The notes: generated from the letters alone by a model not told the origin. Shown: positions 6,834 to 15,092, counted from the first letter of the stretch. The stretch is DNA of 22,869 nt from Nitrospinota bacterium (GCA_035528715.1 DATKYB010000061.1:1-22869); one strand, 5' to 3'. Made by a program: numbers and translations.

Positions 6834-8684
6834 TTAATGAACAGGTTTTATTCCCAATTCTTTCATCTTTTTCTTGCTGGGAATCCCTTCTCTTGTCCAT
6901 TCTCTTAGCTGATAATATTCATCCAGCATCTTTTTGAAGTCAGCAGGTGATATAGGTGGGATATTCTCCCTTCTCGGCACTTTGAAGAACCTTATGGGAA
7001 GCCAATCATCTCTTTTCCTCGCCCCTAATCTATGGTTTATCATTCGCTTGAGATTGAATATTCGCTCCCCTAATCTTAGCAGCCTCTTGTTAGAAAACCT
7101 CCAGCCTGTTATATCTTTAAGCCATGTATTTAACAGTGTGGGGCCAAGTCTGCTCCTGACAAAAAACTTACAGATCCCAAGGGCATTATACAGTGTTAAA
7201 AGATTATGCATCTTGAAATTATTCAATGCCTTATTTTGAGTGGATAAACCATCAGAAGGTATTCCATGGAAACCTATGTCAGGAATTGAGAGCCCCAGGT
7301 CTACAGAAAAGGACATTCCCTCCATGTGGTCAGCTCCTCGTGGAGCCACAGCATAATTCAGGCCCATGGATATGAAAGGCCTGGGATCGTGCATAGGCAC
7401 CTCAAGACCCTTTACGTGCACAGCAAGGTTATGAAACTTCTTCCCCAGTCTTTTTGCTGCATCAACGACACCATCAGCCAGTATCCTTCCCATCCCCTCT
7501 CTTTTGCCCATTTTATGGATCAACTTCAGGATGATGTCCGGATCACCCCATCTCAGTTCCAGCCCATCCGTCTCCCTTTTTGTAATGAAACTTTTCTCAT
7601 ATCCCTCTATCAGCATGGCAATTGTAACTCCTGCAGATATGGTATCCAAGCCGTATCTGTTACACAAACTATTCGCGTATAGGATGCTTTCTATATCATC
7701 GTTCATGCATAAGGCTCCAAGAGCTGCTAGTGTTTCGTATTCAGGGGCGTGGCCTGATAAGGAGCCATATCTGCTATCCTTTATATCAATAAGATTTGTG
7801 CAATAAACAGGACAGCTGAGGCAGGCTTGGTCTCTTACATCATATGCAGAGTGGATAGCCCTCCCATCAATCTTATTTGCCCCTTCTCTCCACTCTCCTG
7901 GCAGAAAACTCTTTATTGGCGTATCTCCAATATATTCTAGATTTGCAACACTTCCAGAAGTTCCATATTTCTTAAATTCCCCAAACAGTTCTAATCTTTC
8001 TGAATAAAATCTTAAGATATCCTCTCTAAGAGCATCACTGTTATAAACTTTGATACCTCTTGTTCCTTTTATAGCAATCCCTTTAAGATTCTTTGAGCCC
8101 ATTACTGAGCCAGTCCCGCTCCTTCCCGCAGCTCTTCCAAGAAAACCCTCAAAGATGATATTGGCAATCTTACTCATCTTTTCACCAGCAATACCAATGC
8201 AGCCAACCTTTGCATCATCATCTGTTTCTTGTCTTATCAGTTCATCTGCCTCAATCGTATCACGACCCCATATATGTTCAGCAGGACAAATCTCTACCTC
8301 ATCATTTTCTATCCATAAATAGACAGGTTTTTCTGCCCTCCCTGTTATAAAGATTCCATCATAGCCAGCATACTTTATCTCTCCCCCAAAATATCCTCCT
8401 AAAGTAGCTTCGGTCCAAAGACCTGTCTGGGGAGATATGGTACAGATGGATGTCCGGTTTGCTCCTGGAACGGGTGTTCCTGTAAAGAGACCGGGAAGGA
8501 GCATTAGAGGGTTTGACGGCTTAAATGGGTCTCTGCTTAATTTTTTTATCTCATAAATGAGCTTTGCACCTATTCCGCTTCCCCCAAGATAATCTTTATA
8601 GTCTTCATCTTTAAGATCGATTAGACGATTTTTCCTTCTTGATAGATCAATAAAGAGAATCCTTCCAAAAAATCCTTTGTTCAT
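6834..8684 (-). CDS. Aldehyde ferredoxin oxidoreductase (tungsten/molybdenum enzyme)
   Basis: This 616-aa protein oxidises aldehydes to carboxylic acids, or the reverse, with ferredoxin as partner, at a tungsto- or molybdo-bispterin site. The N-terminal domain has the family pattern FGRILFIDLSRRKN and GGSGIGAKLIYE, then GANRTSICTISPQTGLW and GGYFGGEIKYAGYDGIFITG. The 4Fe-4S ligands are Cys288, Cys291, Cys295 (CLSCPVYC) and a distant Cys505 (GICKFF). This spacing closely matches the Pyrococcus enzyme. YAVAPRGADHMEG is another conserved pterin-site stretch. Length is normal for the family. An in-frame TTG at 8687 is also possible, but the ATG at 8684 has an AAGGA site 8 nt upstream. No ferredoxin or pterin-synthesis gene is adjacent. 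The enzyme supports an anaerobic lifestyle; the actual aldehyde is unknown. Confidence 0.95.
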   Translation of the reverse strand: MNKGFFGRILFIDLSRRKNRLIDLKDEDYKDYLGGSGIGAKLIYEIKKLSRDPFKPSNPLMLLPGLFTGTPVPGANRTSICTISPQTGLWTEATLGGYFGGEIKYAGYDGIFITGRAEKPVYLWIENDEVEICPAEHIWGRDTIEADELIRQETDDDAKVGCIGIAGEKMSKIANIIFEGFLGRAAGRSGTGSVMGSKNLKGIAIKGTRGIKVYNSDALREDILRFYSERLELFGEFKKYGTSGSVANLEYIGDTPIKSFLPGEWREGANKIDGRAIHSAYDVRDQACLSCPVYCTNLIDIKDSRYGSLSGHAPEYETLAALGALCMNDDIESILYANSLCNRYGLDTISAGVTIAMLIEGYEKSFITKRETDGLELRWGDPDIILKLIHKMGKREGMGRILADGVVDAAKRLGKKFHNLAVHVKGLEVPMHDPRPFISMGLNYAVAPRGADHMEGMSFSVDLGLSIPDIGFHGIPSDGLSTQNKALNNFKMHNLLTLYNALGICKFFVRSRLGPTLLNTWLKDITGWRFSNKRLLRLGERIFNLKRMINHRLGARKRDDWLPIRFFKVPRRENIPPISPADFKKMLDEYYQLREWTREGIPSKKKMKELGIKPVH

Positions 8685-8722
8685 CAAATTTTTCCTTTTT
8701 TAAGATCAGGATTGAACTTTCT

Positions 8723-8752
8723 AAGATAATAGAGGGTGCATTAGTCTATCAA
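8723..8752 (-). promoter_or_regulatory. Possible promoter of the aldehyde ferredoxin oxidoreductase gene
   Basis: On the minus strand TTGATA (8752-8747) precedes TATTAT at 15 nt or TATCTT (8728-8723) at 18 nt. Either would give a leader of about 30-40 nt. Neither spacing is ideal. Confidence 0.33.
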
Positions 8753-8791
8753 TTGTAATAGGAAAAATAAAGATTTTTTATGATGTTAGTC

Positions 8792-8819
8792 TTGTTTTTT
8801 CCCATAAGACTGATATGAT
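8792..8819 (+). promoter_or_regulatory. Possible promoter of the deacetylase-like/methyltransferase pair
   Basis: TTGTTT at 8792-8797 and TATGAT at 8814-8819 are 16 nt apart. The -10 box matches 5 of 6 bases. The region also contains a short inverted repeat, AGTCTT (8788-8793) and AAGACT (8806-8811), that overlaps the -35 box and could be an operator. Confidence 0.38.
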
Positions 8820-8890
8820 AAAATAACAAATAAATCAAAGATAACTTGGATTTTTTCTTGTTCAGTGATTTCAGTTAAGGTGTTTTTTCT

Positions 8891-9697
8891 ATGAAAAGAA
8901 TGAGGATTCTCATGTACAATCAAGTAGACCACTACCCCATAGAAGCCATGGAGGACGGCCTTCATCCAGAAAGCCAGATAGAGCAGCTGGATTACTTAAT
9001 GAAACACGGCTTCCACATTGTTAGTCTCGATCAAGCCCTATCTTATATGGAAGGCAAAGAAAAGCTTCCCGAAAATTCTCTTGCCATTACAATTGACGGT
9101 GGCTATGCTGACGCTTATTCCCAAGTTTTGCCAATACTTGAAAGATATAGCATCAAAGCAGCATTCTTTATTGCTCCTGGACTTATCAACGGCAGTCGAG
9201 TAATTAAAGGCCATTCCTTACCCTGTATGAGCTGGGGTCAGGTCAGAAGCCTTGTGGATAAGGGAATGACCATTGGCCATTATGGCTGCAATGGGCGTGC
9301 ATTTCAGAAAGTGCCGAGAGAGATTGTTGAAGAGGACATTGTTCATTCGAAACCTCTCTTTGAAAAATATTTGAATATTCAGCCGACTTACTATGCGGTG
9401 TTCGAAGGGACGCCTGAACCTAAAACCGTTGAGTTATTAAAGGAGCATGGCTACAAGGCAATGTTGACAAAATCCCCTACCAAACAGCGTCTTAGCCTCT
9501 ATTCGATTAGCCGCATTCAAGTTGACGATGATGATCTCAATATCTTTTTGGTCAAGATTTCCAAAACCTTTCTTCGATTTAAAGATTCCCGTTATTGGAA
9601 ATGCATCAGGAAGTATCGTTTAGATATGGCTTTTCACCATCTATCTAAATTTTATAATAAATTTAAAAGCGGGCGGGTTTCCTCTGAGACATCTTAA
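8891..9697 (+). CDS. Polysaccharide deacetylase-fold protein lacking the metal ligands
   Basis: This 268-aa protein follows the NodB/CE4 deacetylase layout: N-terminal ILMYNQVDHYP (usually LMYHxV), SLDQALSYMEG, then the motif 1 region AITIDGGYADAY at residues 65-76, KAAFFIAPGLI and MSWGQVRSLVDKGMTIG. The Asp-His-His metal triad of active enzymes is missing. The second Asp of the usual TFDDG is Gly70, and the SHTxxH motif reads H130-Y-G-C-N-G135, so both His ligands are gone. Motif 3 (normally RxPYG) is YAVFEGTP. Asp69, the expected catalytic base, remains. It therefore probably does not act as a metal-dependent deacetylase; a binding or regulatory role is possible. There is no signal peptide. 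A TAAGGTG ribosome site lies 8 nt before the ATG, and the methyltransferase gene follows after 23 nt. Confidence 0.8.
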   Translation: MKRMRILMYNQVDHYPIEAMEDGLHPESQIEQLDYLMKHGFHIVSLDQALSYMEGKEKLPENSLAITIDGGYADAYSQVLPILERYSIKAAFFIAPGLINGSRVIKGHSLPCMSWGQVRSLVDKGMTIGHYGCNGRAFQKVPREIVEEDIVHSKPLFEKYLNIQPTYYAVFEGTPEPKTVELLKEHGYKAMLTKSPTKQRLSLYSISRIQVDDDDLNIFLVKISKTFLRFKDSRYWKCIRKYRLDMAFHHLSKFYNKFKSGRVSSETS

Positions 9698-9720
9698 AAA
9701 GAAGAGGCAAGGAAAAGCTA

Positions 9721-10713
9721 ATGAAACCTGATTTTAACAAATTGATGGATTTAAGCCATAAATTCCAAATATCAAAAATATTTTTCGTGGCATGTGAACT
9801 GGATATCTTCAGTCATCTTTCAGCAAAATCAAAAAATATATCTGAATTGTCTAAAGTGCTTTCGATAAATGCCGGGTCATTAGAGATATTCCTCAATGGA
9901 TTGGTCGCAATAGGAGTTCTGAGAAAAGAAAAAGATTTATATTCTAATTCTCCTGAGGCAGAAGAATATCTTGTTAAAGAAAAACCTAATTACAGAGGGG
10001 CTATCTTTAAACATATCCATCACGGCTGGGAAGAATGGTCTGATCTTCAAAAAACCTTAATATCAGGAAAAAACATTGGAGGCGTCCAGGATTTTTGGTT
10101 GAAAGAAAACAGAGAAAGGGTCAATGCCTTTATATGGGGCATGGATAATCTTGCCAGGGATTTAGCCCCTGTGGTATTAACCTATCTGAATCTTGATGGC
10201 AAAAGGAATATGTTGGATTTAGGAGGGGGACCAGGAACTTATTCCATTACTTTTTTAAAAAGTTATAAGGACTTGAACAGCACCATCTTTGATTTACCTC
10301 TAACACAAGAAATCGCAAAAGAAAATATCAAAAAGAATAAGATGCAAAAGAGAATATCTTTAAGGTCAGGAGATTTTCTAAAAGACGATATAGGTGGGTG
10401 CTATGATTTTATCTGGATGTCACATATCCTCCATAGTAACTCAGAAGAAGATTGCGAATTTCTTATAAAAAAGGTTTACACTTCTCTGGGTCCTTCAGGG
10501 ATGGTTGGAATTCATGATTTTGTTCTCAATAAAGATAAAGTTTCCCCACCTTTTGCTGCCATTTTTGGGGTTCATATGCTTGCCGTTACAGAAAAAGGAA
10601 GGACTTATACATATGAAGAGATATCAAGGTGGCTTAAAAATGCTGGTTTTAAAGACATAGAGGTTATGGATGTTTCAGAGGTTACAAAACTGATAAGGGC
10701 AGAAAAATCATAA
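9721..10713 (+). CDS. O-methyltransferase (acetylserotonin/hydroxyneurosporene type)
   Basis: This 330-aa protein has the two-domain layout of dimeric small-molecule O-methyltransferases. The N-terminal winged-helix/dimerisation domain covers about residues 1-95 (FQISKIFFVACELDIFSHL, followed by ISELSKVLSINAGSLEIFLNGL). The SAM-binding domain follows with motif I NMLDLGGGPGTYSITFL, the acidic STIFDLPLT, then SLRSGDFLKDD and DFIWMSHILHSNSEEDC near the usual catalytic His region. The C-terminus (YTYEEISRWLKNAGFKDIEVMDVS) is typical of the Methyltransf_2 group. The substrate is probably a hydroxylated small molecule but is not predictable. It is likely co-transcribed with the deacetylase-like gene 23 nt upstream and has its own AAGGA ribosome site. 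Confidence 0.88.
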   Translation: MKPDFNKLMDLSHKFQISKIFFVACELDIFSHLSAKSKNISELSKVLSINAGSLEIFLNGLVAIGVLRKEKDLYSNSPEAEEYLVKEKPNYRGAIFKHIHHGWEEWSDLQKTLISGKNIGGVQDFWLKENRERVNAFIWGMDNLARDLAPVVLTYLNLDGKRNMLDLGGGPGTYSITFLKSYKDLNSTIFDLPLTQEIAKENIKKNKMQKRISLRSGDFLKDDIGGCYDFIWMSHILHSNSEEDCEFLIKKVYTSLGPSGMVGIHDFVLNKDKVSPPFAAIFGVHMLAVTEKGRTYTYEEISRWLKNAGFKDIEVMDVSEVTKLIRAEKS

Positions 10714-10747
10714 AGTTTTCAAGGTTTTGAGAATATAAACTTTTTTT
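10712..10747 (+). terminator. Terminator-like hairpin between convergent genes
   Basis: A 7-bp stem TTTTCAA (10716-10722) / TTGAGAA (10727-10733), one pair being G-U, closes a GGTT loop. An outer AAAG/CTTT pairing and a T-run at 10741-10747 follow. It lies directly at the methyltransferase stop. The stem is AT-rich and therefore modest in strength. On the other strand it could also serve the convergent permease gene. Confidence 0.5.
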
Positions 10748-10761
10748 ATTTTTAAAATAAC

Positions 10762-11250
10762 TCATTTAGAGAAAAAATTCTGGGCAATGATTCCTGCAAG
10801 AGGAGGCAATAAAAGGGTAGAGGCTATTCTAATCAAAGCAAATCTGAGGCCGATAAATGTAATCTCATACGGCAGTCTTGTAAGAGACCACAAACTCCAT
10901 GCTGTTACAAATGCCACTATCGTTCCTGTTCCTGCTCCTGATTTATATATTGATGCTGCAATAGGAAAACACACAAAAGGCCCTCCAGGGGTTAATGCTC
11001 CGGCTATAGACCCAAGAAAGACACCCTTTAAGCCTGATTCTTTACCCAACCATTTTATGATAAATTCCTGGGGAATAAGGACCTGGATCATCCCTACGAT
11101 AATAAAGGCAACAATAAGGATAGGGAATATTCTTAAAAAGTAATCAAACCCACTCTTAACACCTTTTAGCGGAAGGGAAGGATCCTGATAGTATCCTAAG
11201 ATTAATAAAAGAATAGCAATAAGAGACATGGTTAAAAATGCAAGCTTCAT
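10762..11250 (-). CDS. Half-size ArsP/DUF318-like permease
   Basis: This 162-aa membrane protein has about four to five helices, near residues 3-20, 38-60, 78-103, 108-130 and 135-158. The loop GSIAGALTPGGPFVCFPIAASIYKSG matches the repeated signature of ArsP/predicted permeases of the DUF318 family. Known full-length members have two such halves, each with this signature, in roughly 300 or more residues. Here only one half exists and the gene is complete: the ATG at 11250 has an AAGGAG site, and the stop is at 10762. The protein probably works as a homodimer. Transport of organoarsenicals or metals is described for some family members, but nothing nearby supports a specific substrate. It is divergent from the malic enzyme gene. 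Confidence 0.82.
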   Translation of the reverse strand: MKLAFLTMSLIAILLLILGYYQDPSLPLKGVKSGFDYFLRIFPILIVAFIIVGMIQVLIPQEFIIKWLGKESGLKGVFLGSIAGALTPGGPFVCFPIAASIYKSGAGTGTIVAFVTAWSLWSLTRLPYEITFIGLRFALIRIASTLLLPPLAGIIAQNFFSK

Positions 11251-11367
11251 TCTTTTCTCCTTCAGATTTATTCTTTGCTTTTTTTTAATTTTATTCTAAA
11301 CCAAAAATTTAAAGCATTATACTTATATCTCTTGTATAAAGAAATCACTTTTTATGGAGGTATAAAA

Positions 11368-13083
11368 ATGAGCCCTTATAAGATATTGAAGGATGATCTT
11401 GGAAATGAATTTATGTTTGTCTCAGAGAAAGGCTTTTCTCTATTAAAAAATCCTATCCTTAACAAAGGAAGCGCCTTTTCTAAAGATGAAAGAGAGAAAT
11501 TTGAACTATCAGGTTTTCTTCCTCCATATATTTCAAACATGGAGGAGCAACTGCTGAGGGTAAAGGAGAATTACAAAAGGAACAAGAGCTCTATAGAAAA
11601 ATATATATATCTAAGGTCACTGCAGGATCGAAATGAAACCTTATTTTATGCCTTTCTCACAAAGAACCTAGAGAGGCTTATTCCCATCATCTATACCCCA
11701 ACTGTAGGAGATGCTTGCAGGCAGTATAGCCACATATTCCGAAGAGAAAGGGGGTTATGTATTACACCCAATAACATCCAATATATCGACACGATGTTTA
11801 AAAACATCCCTCATAAAGATATTAGAATCATTGTCGCCACAGATAATGAGGGAATTCTTGGATTAGGTGATTTGGGGCTGGGAGGAATGGGTATTCCCAT
11901 TGGCAAATTGTCCCTTTATATCTCTGGTGCAGGCATTCATCCATCAAATTGTCTCCCTGTTACCTTAGATGTTGGCACCAATAACAAAGAACTCTTAAAT
12001 GACCCCTTGTATCTTGGATTAAGACAGGAGAGGCTGAGAGGAAACAAGTATTTTCAATTTATGGACCAATTTGTAGAAGGGGTAAAGAGAAACTCTCCTC
12101 ATGCTATGATCCAGTGGGAAGATTTGAGCAGACAGAATGCCTTTACAATCCTAAAACGGTTTAGAAAGAAAATTGTCTCATTTAATGATGATATCCAAGG
12201 AACAGGAGCCGTCACCCTTGGCGGTACTCTGGCAGCACTGAAAATAAAAGGAGAAAAACTAAAAGACCAAGTTTTTGTTCTCTATGGTGCAGGGGCAGGG
12301 GGAATAGGGATTGCGAATCAGATATTGAATTCAATGATTAAAGAGGGGCTTTCAGAAAAAGAGGCTTTGAGTCGGATTTATGCTTTGGATTCCCGCGGTT
12401 TGATAATGAAAGGCAGGAAAGGATTGGATGATTATAAAAAAACCTTTGCAAAAAATAGAAGTGAAATACAGAATTGGAAGATAAAAAATCCATCCATGAT
12501 TACCCTCAAAGATGTTGTTAAAAATGCAAAAGCAACAGTTCTCTATGGCACCTCTGGCCATCTAAGGTCCTTTACAGAAGAGGTTGTAAAGACCATGTCC
12601 AAAAATAGTAAAAGGCCCATCATCTTTGCCCTTTCTAATCCCACTCCAAAAACAGAGGCAGCCCCAGATGATATCTATAAATGGAGTGATGGGAGGGCTA
12701 TCGTTGCAACAGGGAGTCCTTTCCCAGATGTCAAATATAAATCTAAGCTTTTTAGGATAGCGCAGGGAAACAATGCCTTTGTTTTCCCTGGAATAGGTCT
12801 AGGAACCATTATATCAGGAGTAAAGGAGGTCAGCGATGATATGATAACTTCTGCTGCCTATGCTCTGCCCGATCAGGTATCAAAGAGTGATTTAAGAGAT
12901 GGATGTGTATACCCTCCAACTAAAAAGCTAAGAGAGATTTCAAAATCTGTTGCCTTTCACGTAGCCAGAGAAGCTGTTAGAGAAGGAATAGCCCCAGATA
13001 CTTCTGATAAAGAGATTATGCGAAAAATAGAAAGTGGGATGTGGATTCCTAAGTATCTCCCCTATAGGGATAAAAAGGCCTAA
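11368..13083 (+). CDS. NAD(P)-dependent malic enzyme, large type
   Basis: The enzyme decarboxylates malate oxidatively to pyruvate and CO2, reducing NAD(P). The product is 571 aa, the length of the large malic enzymes found in eukaryotes and enterobacterial MaeA. The frame stays open upstream to 11275, but the ATG at 11368 has GGAGG 8 nt upstream and is the natural start. Motifs visible are IPIIYTPTVGDACRQYSHIF with the catalytic Tyr, SGAGIHPSNCLPVTLDVGTNN, the metal/malate site QWEDLSRQNAF and VSFNDDIQGTGAVTLGG, the dinucleotide site VLYGAGAGGIGIANQI, and ALSNPTPKTEAAPDDIYKWS. I cannot decide between NAD and NADP preference. Its likely job is linking C4 acids to pyruvate in central metabolism. 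Confidence 0.95.
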   Translation: MSPYKILKDDLGNEFMFVSEKGFSLLKNPILNKGSAFSKDEREKFELSGFLPPYISNMEEQLLRVKENYKRNKSSIEKYIYLRSLQDRNETLFYAFLTKNLERLIPIIYTPTVGDACRQYSHIFRRERGLCITPNNIQYIDTMFKNIPHKDIRIIVATDNEGILGLGDLGLGGMGIPIGKLSLYISGAGIHPSNCLPVTLDVGTNNKELLNDPLYLGLRQERLRGNKYFQFMDQFVEGVKRNSPHAMIQWEDLSRQNAFTILKRFRKKIVSFNDDIQGTGAVTLGGTLAALKIKGEKLKDQVFVLYGAGAGGIGIANQILNSMIKEGLSEKEALSRIYALDSRGLIMKGRKGLDDYKKTFAKNRSEIQNWKIKNPSMITLKDVVKNAKATVLYGTSGHLRSFTEEVVKTMSKNSKRPIIFALSNPTPKTEAAPDDIYKWSDGRAIVATGSPFPDVKYKSKLFRIAQGNNAFVFPGIGLGTIISGVKEVSDDMITSAAYALPDQVSKSDLRDGCVYPPTKKLREISKSVAFHVAREAVREGIAPDTSDKEIMRKIESGMWIPKYLPYRDKKA

Positions 13084-13162
13084 TTATATTTTTTAGCTCA
13101 TCAACCCTGTTTTGGGCCAAACCATCGTATGTAACAAGGACTCTTAAATATTTACGACTGCC

Positions 13163-13816
13163 TTATTTCGGGCCGCCAAAACGAAATTCTATGCCACCAT
13201 ATATATTATGGATTTTAAAATCCTCAAACTCTATTTGTTGCTCATGAAATTCTGAAATGGCTTGGATATATTTATATTCCACAAAGGCAAAGATATTTTT
13301 TGTTAAGCGGATCCTTGTTCCGCTCAGAACATGAAAGGCAGCGCTTGTATCATCACTATCTGGACTTAAGGAAGCCCTGTCCTCAGATTCAGCATAAAAT
13401 ATACCAACACCGAGACCTCCATAGGGTTCAATACGGAAATTTTGACGTTCAATAGGATAACGGACAAGGCCGTTAAAACCAACATCTATGATATCGATAG
13501 ATTGATCAATAATCTTTGCACTACCCTCTTTACTGACATCCTGACGTGGCATATCTGCAGTTAGGTAAAAAACCTCTGCCTCAATTCCAAAATAGGGAAG
13601 AAATTCAGTCCAGTATCCTATCTTTCCTCCAAGGACAAATGAATCATCCACATCTGCTTTGTTAAAACTTCTGTTTGATGGAGAAGTATCTTTTACTTTA
13701 ACATCCTGATGAAGTGCGCCTCCAGCATAGATAGCGATATAGGGCTCAGCAAATACAGGCCTTGAAATAGAGATGAAACCTAACGTTAATATGAGAACAA
13801 GGGTCTTTTTTATCAA
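13163..13816 (-). CDS. Outer-membrane beta-barrel protein
   Basis: This 217-aa protein has a signal peptide (IKKTLVLILTLGFISISRPVFA, cleavage near residue 23-24). The rest has alternating polar and aromatic strands such as PYIAIYAGGALH, FVLGGKIGYWTEFLPYFGIEAEVFYL, FRIEPYGGLGVGIFYAES and IFAFVEYKYIQAIS, ending IYGGIEFRFGGPK. This is the pattern of small eight-stranded OmpA/OmpW-like barrels. The C-terminus stops a few residues after the last Phe rather than on it. The start is unusual: the codon is TTG, and no ribosome site precedes it; upstream in-frame codons are ATT or ATC, with no ATG or GTG nearby. The function is not recognisable beyond outer-membrane structure or binding. It stands alone between the malic enzyme and the dehydrogenase operon. 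Confidence 0.82.
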   Translation of the reverse strand: MIKKTLVLILTLGFISISRPVFAEPYIAIYAGGALHQDVKVKDTSPSNRSFNKADVDDSFVLGGKIGYWTEFLPYFGIEAEVFYLTADMPRQDVSKEGSAKIIDQSIDIIDVGFNGLVRYPIERQNFRIEPYGGLGVGIFYAESEDRASLSPDSDDTSAAFHVLSGTRIRLTKNIFAFVEYKYIQAISEFHEQQIEFEDFKIHNIYGGIEFRFGGPK

Positions 13817-13871
13817 AGGTCTAATATAAAAAAGTAAATTGATTAAAATAATATTGAACTTATTATTCCTA

Positions 13872-13900
13872 TTAATAACAGGTGAAACAAATTATGACAA
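13872..13900 (-). promoter_or_regulatory. Possible promoter for the beta-barrel gene
   Basis: On the minus strand TTGTCA (13900-13895, 5 of 6 bases) lies 17 nt before TATTAA (13877-13872, 4 of 6). It would start transcription near 13865, about 50 nt ahead of the TTG start. Confidence 0.42.
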
Positions 13901-13930
13901 GTAAATTTTGAAAAAATACAAAATCTTGAT

Positions 13931-15088
13931 TTATGATACTGGGGTAAGTACTCTTTTTTTCTTTATAAGATAATCTGGAAAACGAGAAAGACGAGTATTT
14001 TCTATAGGAAAGAAGGTCTTTCCATCAACGATGAGTTCTGCAATCAGTTTGCCAGTGATAGGAGCAAGTAATATTCCATTTCGAAAATGACCTGAAGCCA
14101 TGATAAACCCCTCGACTTCTTCAACCTTTCCAAGAATAGGAACCTCATCAGGGGTATAAGGCCTTAACCCGGCCCATGTTCTTACCATGGTCGCGTTTTT
14201 TAGCTGAGGTACTACCTGACATCCTGCATTTCTTAAGTTTTCTATTCCCTGGATTGATACGGTCTTATCATAGCCCACATCTTCCCTTGTGCTTCCAAGC
14301 ACAATATTTTTACTTGCTTTCTGCATCATGTAGACATCTCTTGCTACAAGAGAGCGTCTGAACAGCTCTGGAAGGGGATCAGTAAGGACGATCTGCCCCC
14401 TTATAGGAATAACGGGGATTCGTAATCCCACCATTTCGCCAATGTTCCTTGACCATGCACCAGCAGCATTGATTACAATCTTTGTATTTATCTTTTCTTT
14501 TTGTCTTCTTTTTTTAACAACAACTCCCTCAATCCTTTTCTTTTTTAATATAATCTGTTTAACCTCAGTATCTATCATTATCTCAGCTCCAAGACCCATT
14601 GCTCCTAGATAAAAGGCATGGGTTAGGTCAATCGTGCTTAGCTGATTATCACTCGAAAAATAAAGGGAACCGAGGAGGTCTTTGGACAGAGCTGGCTCCA
14701 TTTTCAAGGTTTCTTCCTTGGTAAGAAATTCTACCTGAAGTCCTCTTTTTAACTGCCATTCCATCAATCTTTTGCTTTCTTCCATTGCCTCTTCATCCTC
14801 AATAAGATGAAGGAGGCCTGATGGGTCAAACTTGATATCCCATTCCAGTTCCCTGCAAAGAGCAGGAAACATCTTGTTGCTCTCGATACAGAGGTCAAGA
14901 AATATACCTGGTCCTTTAGACTCACTCTGGGGCCATAGGCCTCCTGCTGCAGCACAGGAAGCCTCAGAAGCAATCTGTCTTCTCTCAAGAATAAGAGGTT
15001 TTATCCCCTTTTTGGCAAGATAATAGGCAATGGAACAACCGATAACCCCACCGCCAATGATAACAACATCTCTTGTATTATGATACAT
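13931..15088 (-). CDS. DAO-type FAD-dependent oxidoreductase (catalytic subunit of dehydrogenase complex)
   Basis: This 385-aa flavoprotein opens with the dinucleotide motif VVIIGGGVIGCSIAYYLAKKG and LILERRQIASEASCAAAGGLWPQ. It has the second conserved block IVINAAGAWSRNIGEMVG and the C-terminal FAD contact GFIMASGHFRNGILLAPITG. These are the marks of the DAO family that includes glycine oxidase, sarcosine oxidase beta, HcnC and the beta subunit of archaeal proline dehydrogenase. It should oxidise a secondary or primary amine or amino acid. It is the last gene of a five-gene operon, 4 nt after the BFD-like gene, and is probably the substrate-oxidising subunit, with the others relaying electrons. 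The true substrate (proline, sarcosine, glycine, D-amino acid or an opine) is not decidable from sequence. Confidence 0.9.
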   Translation of the reverse strand: MYHNTRDVVIIGGGVIGCSIAYYLAKKGIKPLILERRQIASEASCAAAGGLWPQSESKGPGIFLDLCIESNKMFPALCRELEWDIKFDPSGLLHLIEDEEAMEESKRLMEWQLKRGLQVEFLTKEETLKMEPALSKDLLGSLYFSSDNQLSTIDLTHAFYLGAMGLGAEIMIDTEVKQIILKKKRIEGVVVKKRRQKEKINTKIVINAAGAWSRNIGEMVGLRIPVIPIRGQIVLTDPLPELFRRSLVARDVYMMQKASKNIVLGSTREDVGYDKTVSIQGIENLRNAGCQVVPQLKNATMVRTWAGLRPYTPDEVPILGKVEEVEGFIMASGHFRNGILLAPITGKLIAELIVDGKTFFPIENTRLSRFPDYLIKKKRVLTPVS

Positions 15089-15092
15089 CTCT

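Noticed and set aside
11275-11367. Upstream 31-codon extension of the malic enzyme
   Set aside because: No ribosome site at the upstream ATG, and the ATG at 11368 has GGAGG at good spacing; the added residues do not resemble the family.
13100-13125. GTTTTGGGCCAAAC near-palindrome after the malic enzyme as terminator
   Set aside because: The symmetric centre leaves no loop and no T-run follows; a regulatory or chance palindrome is as likely.
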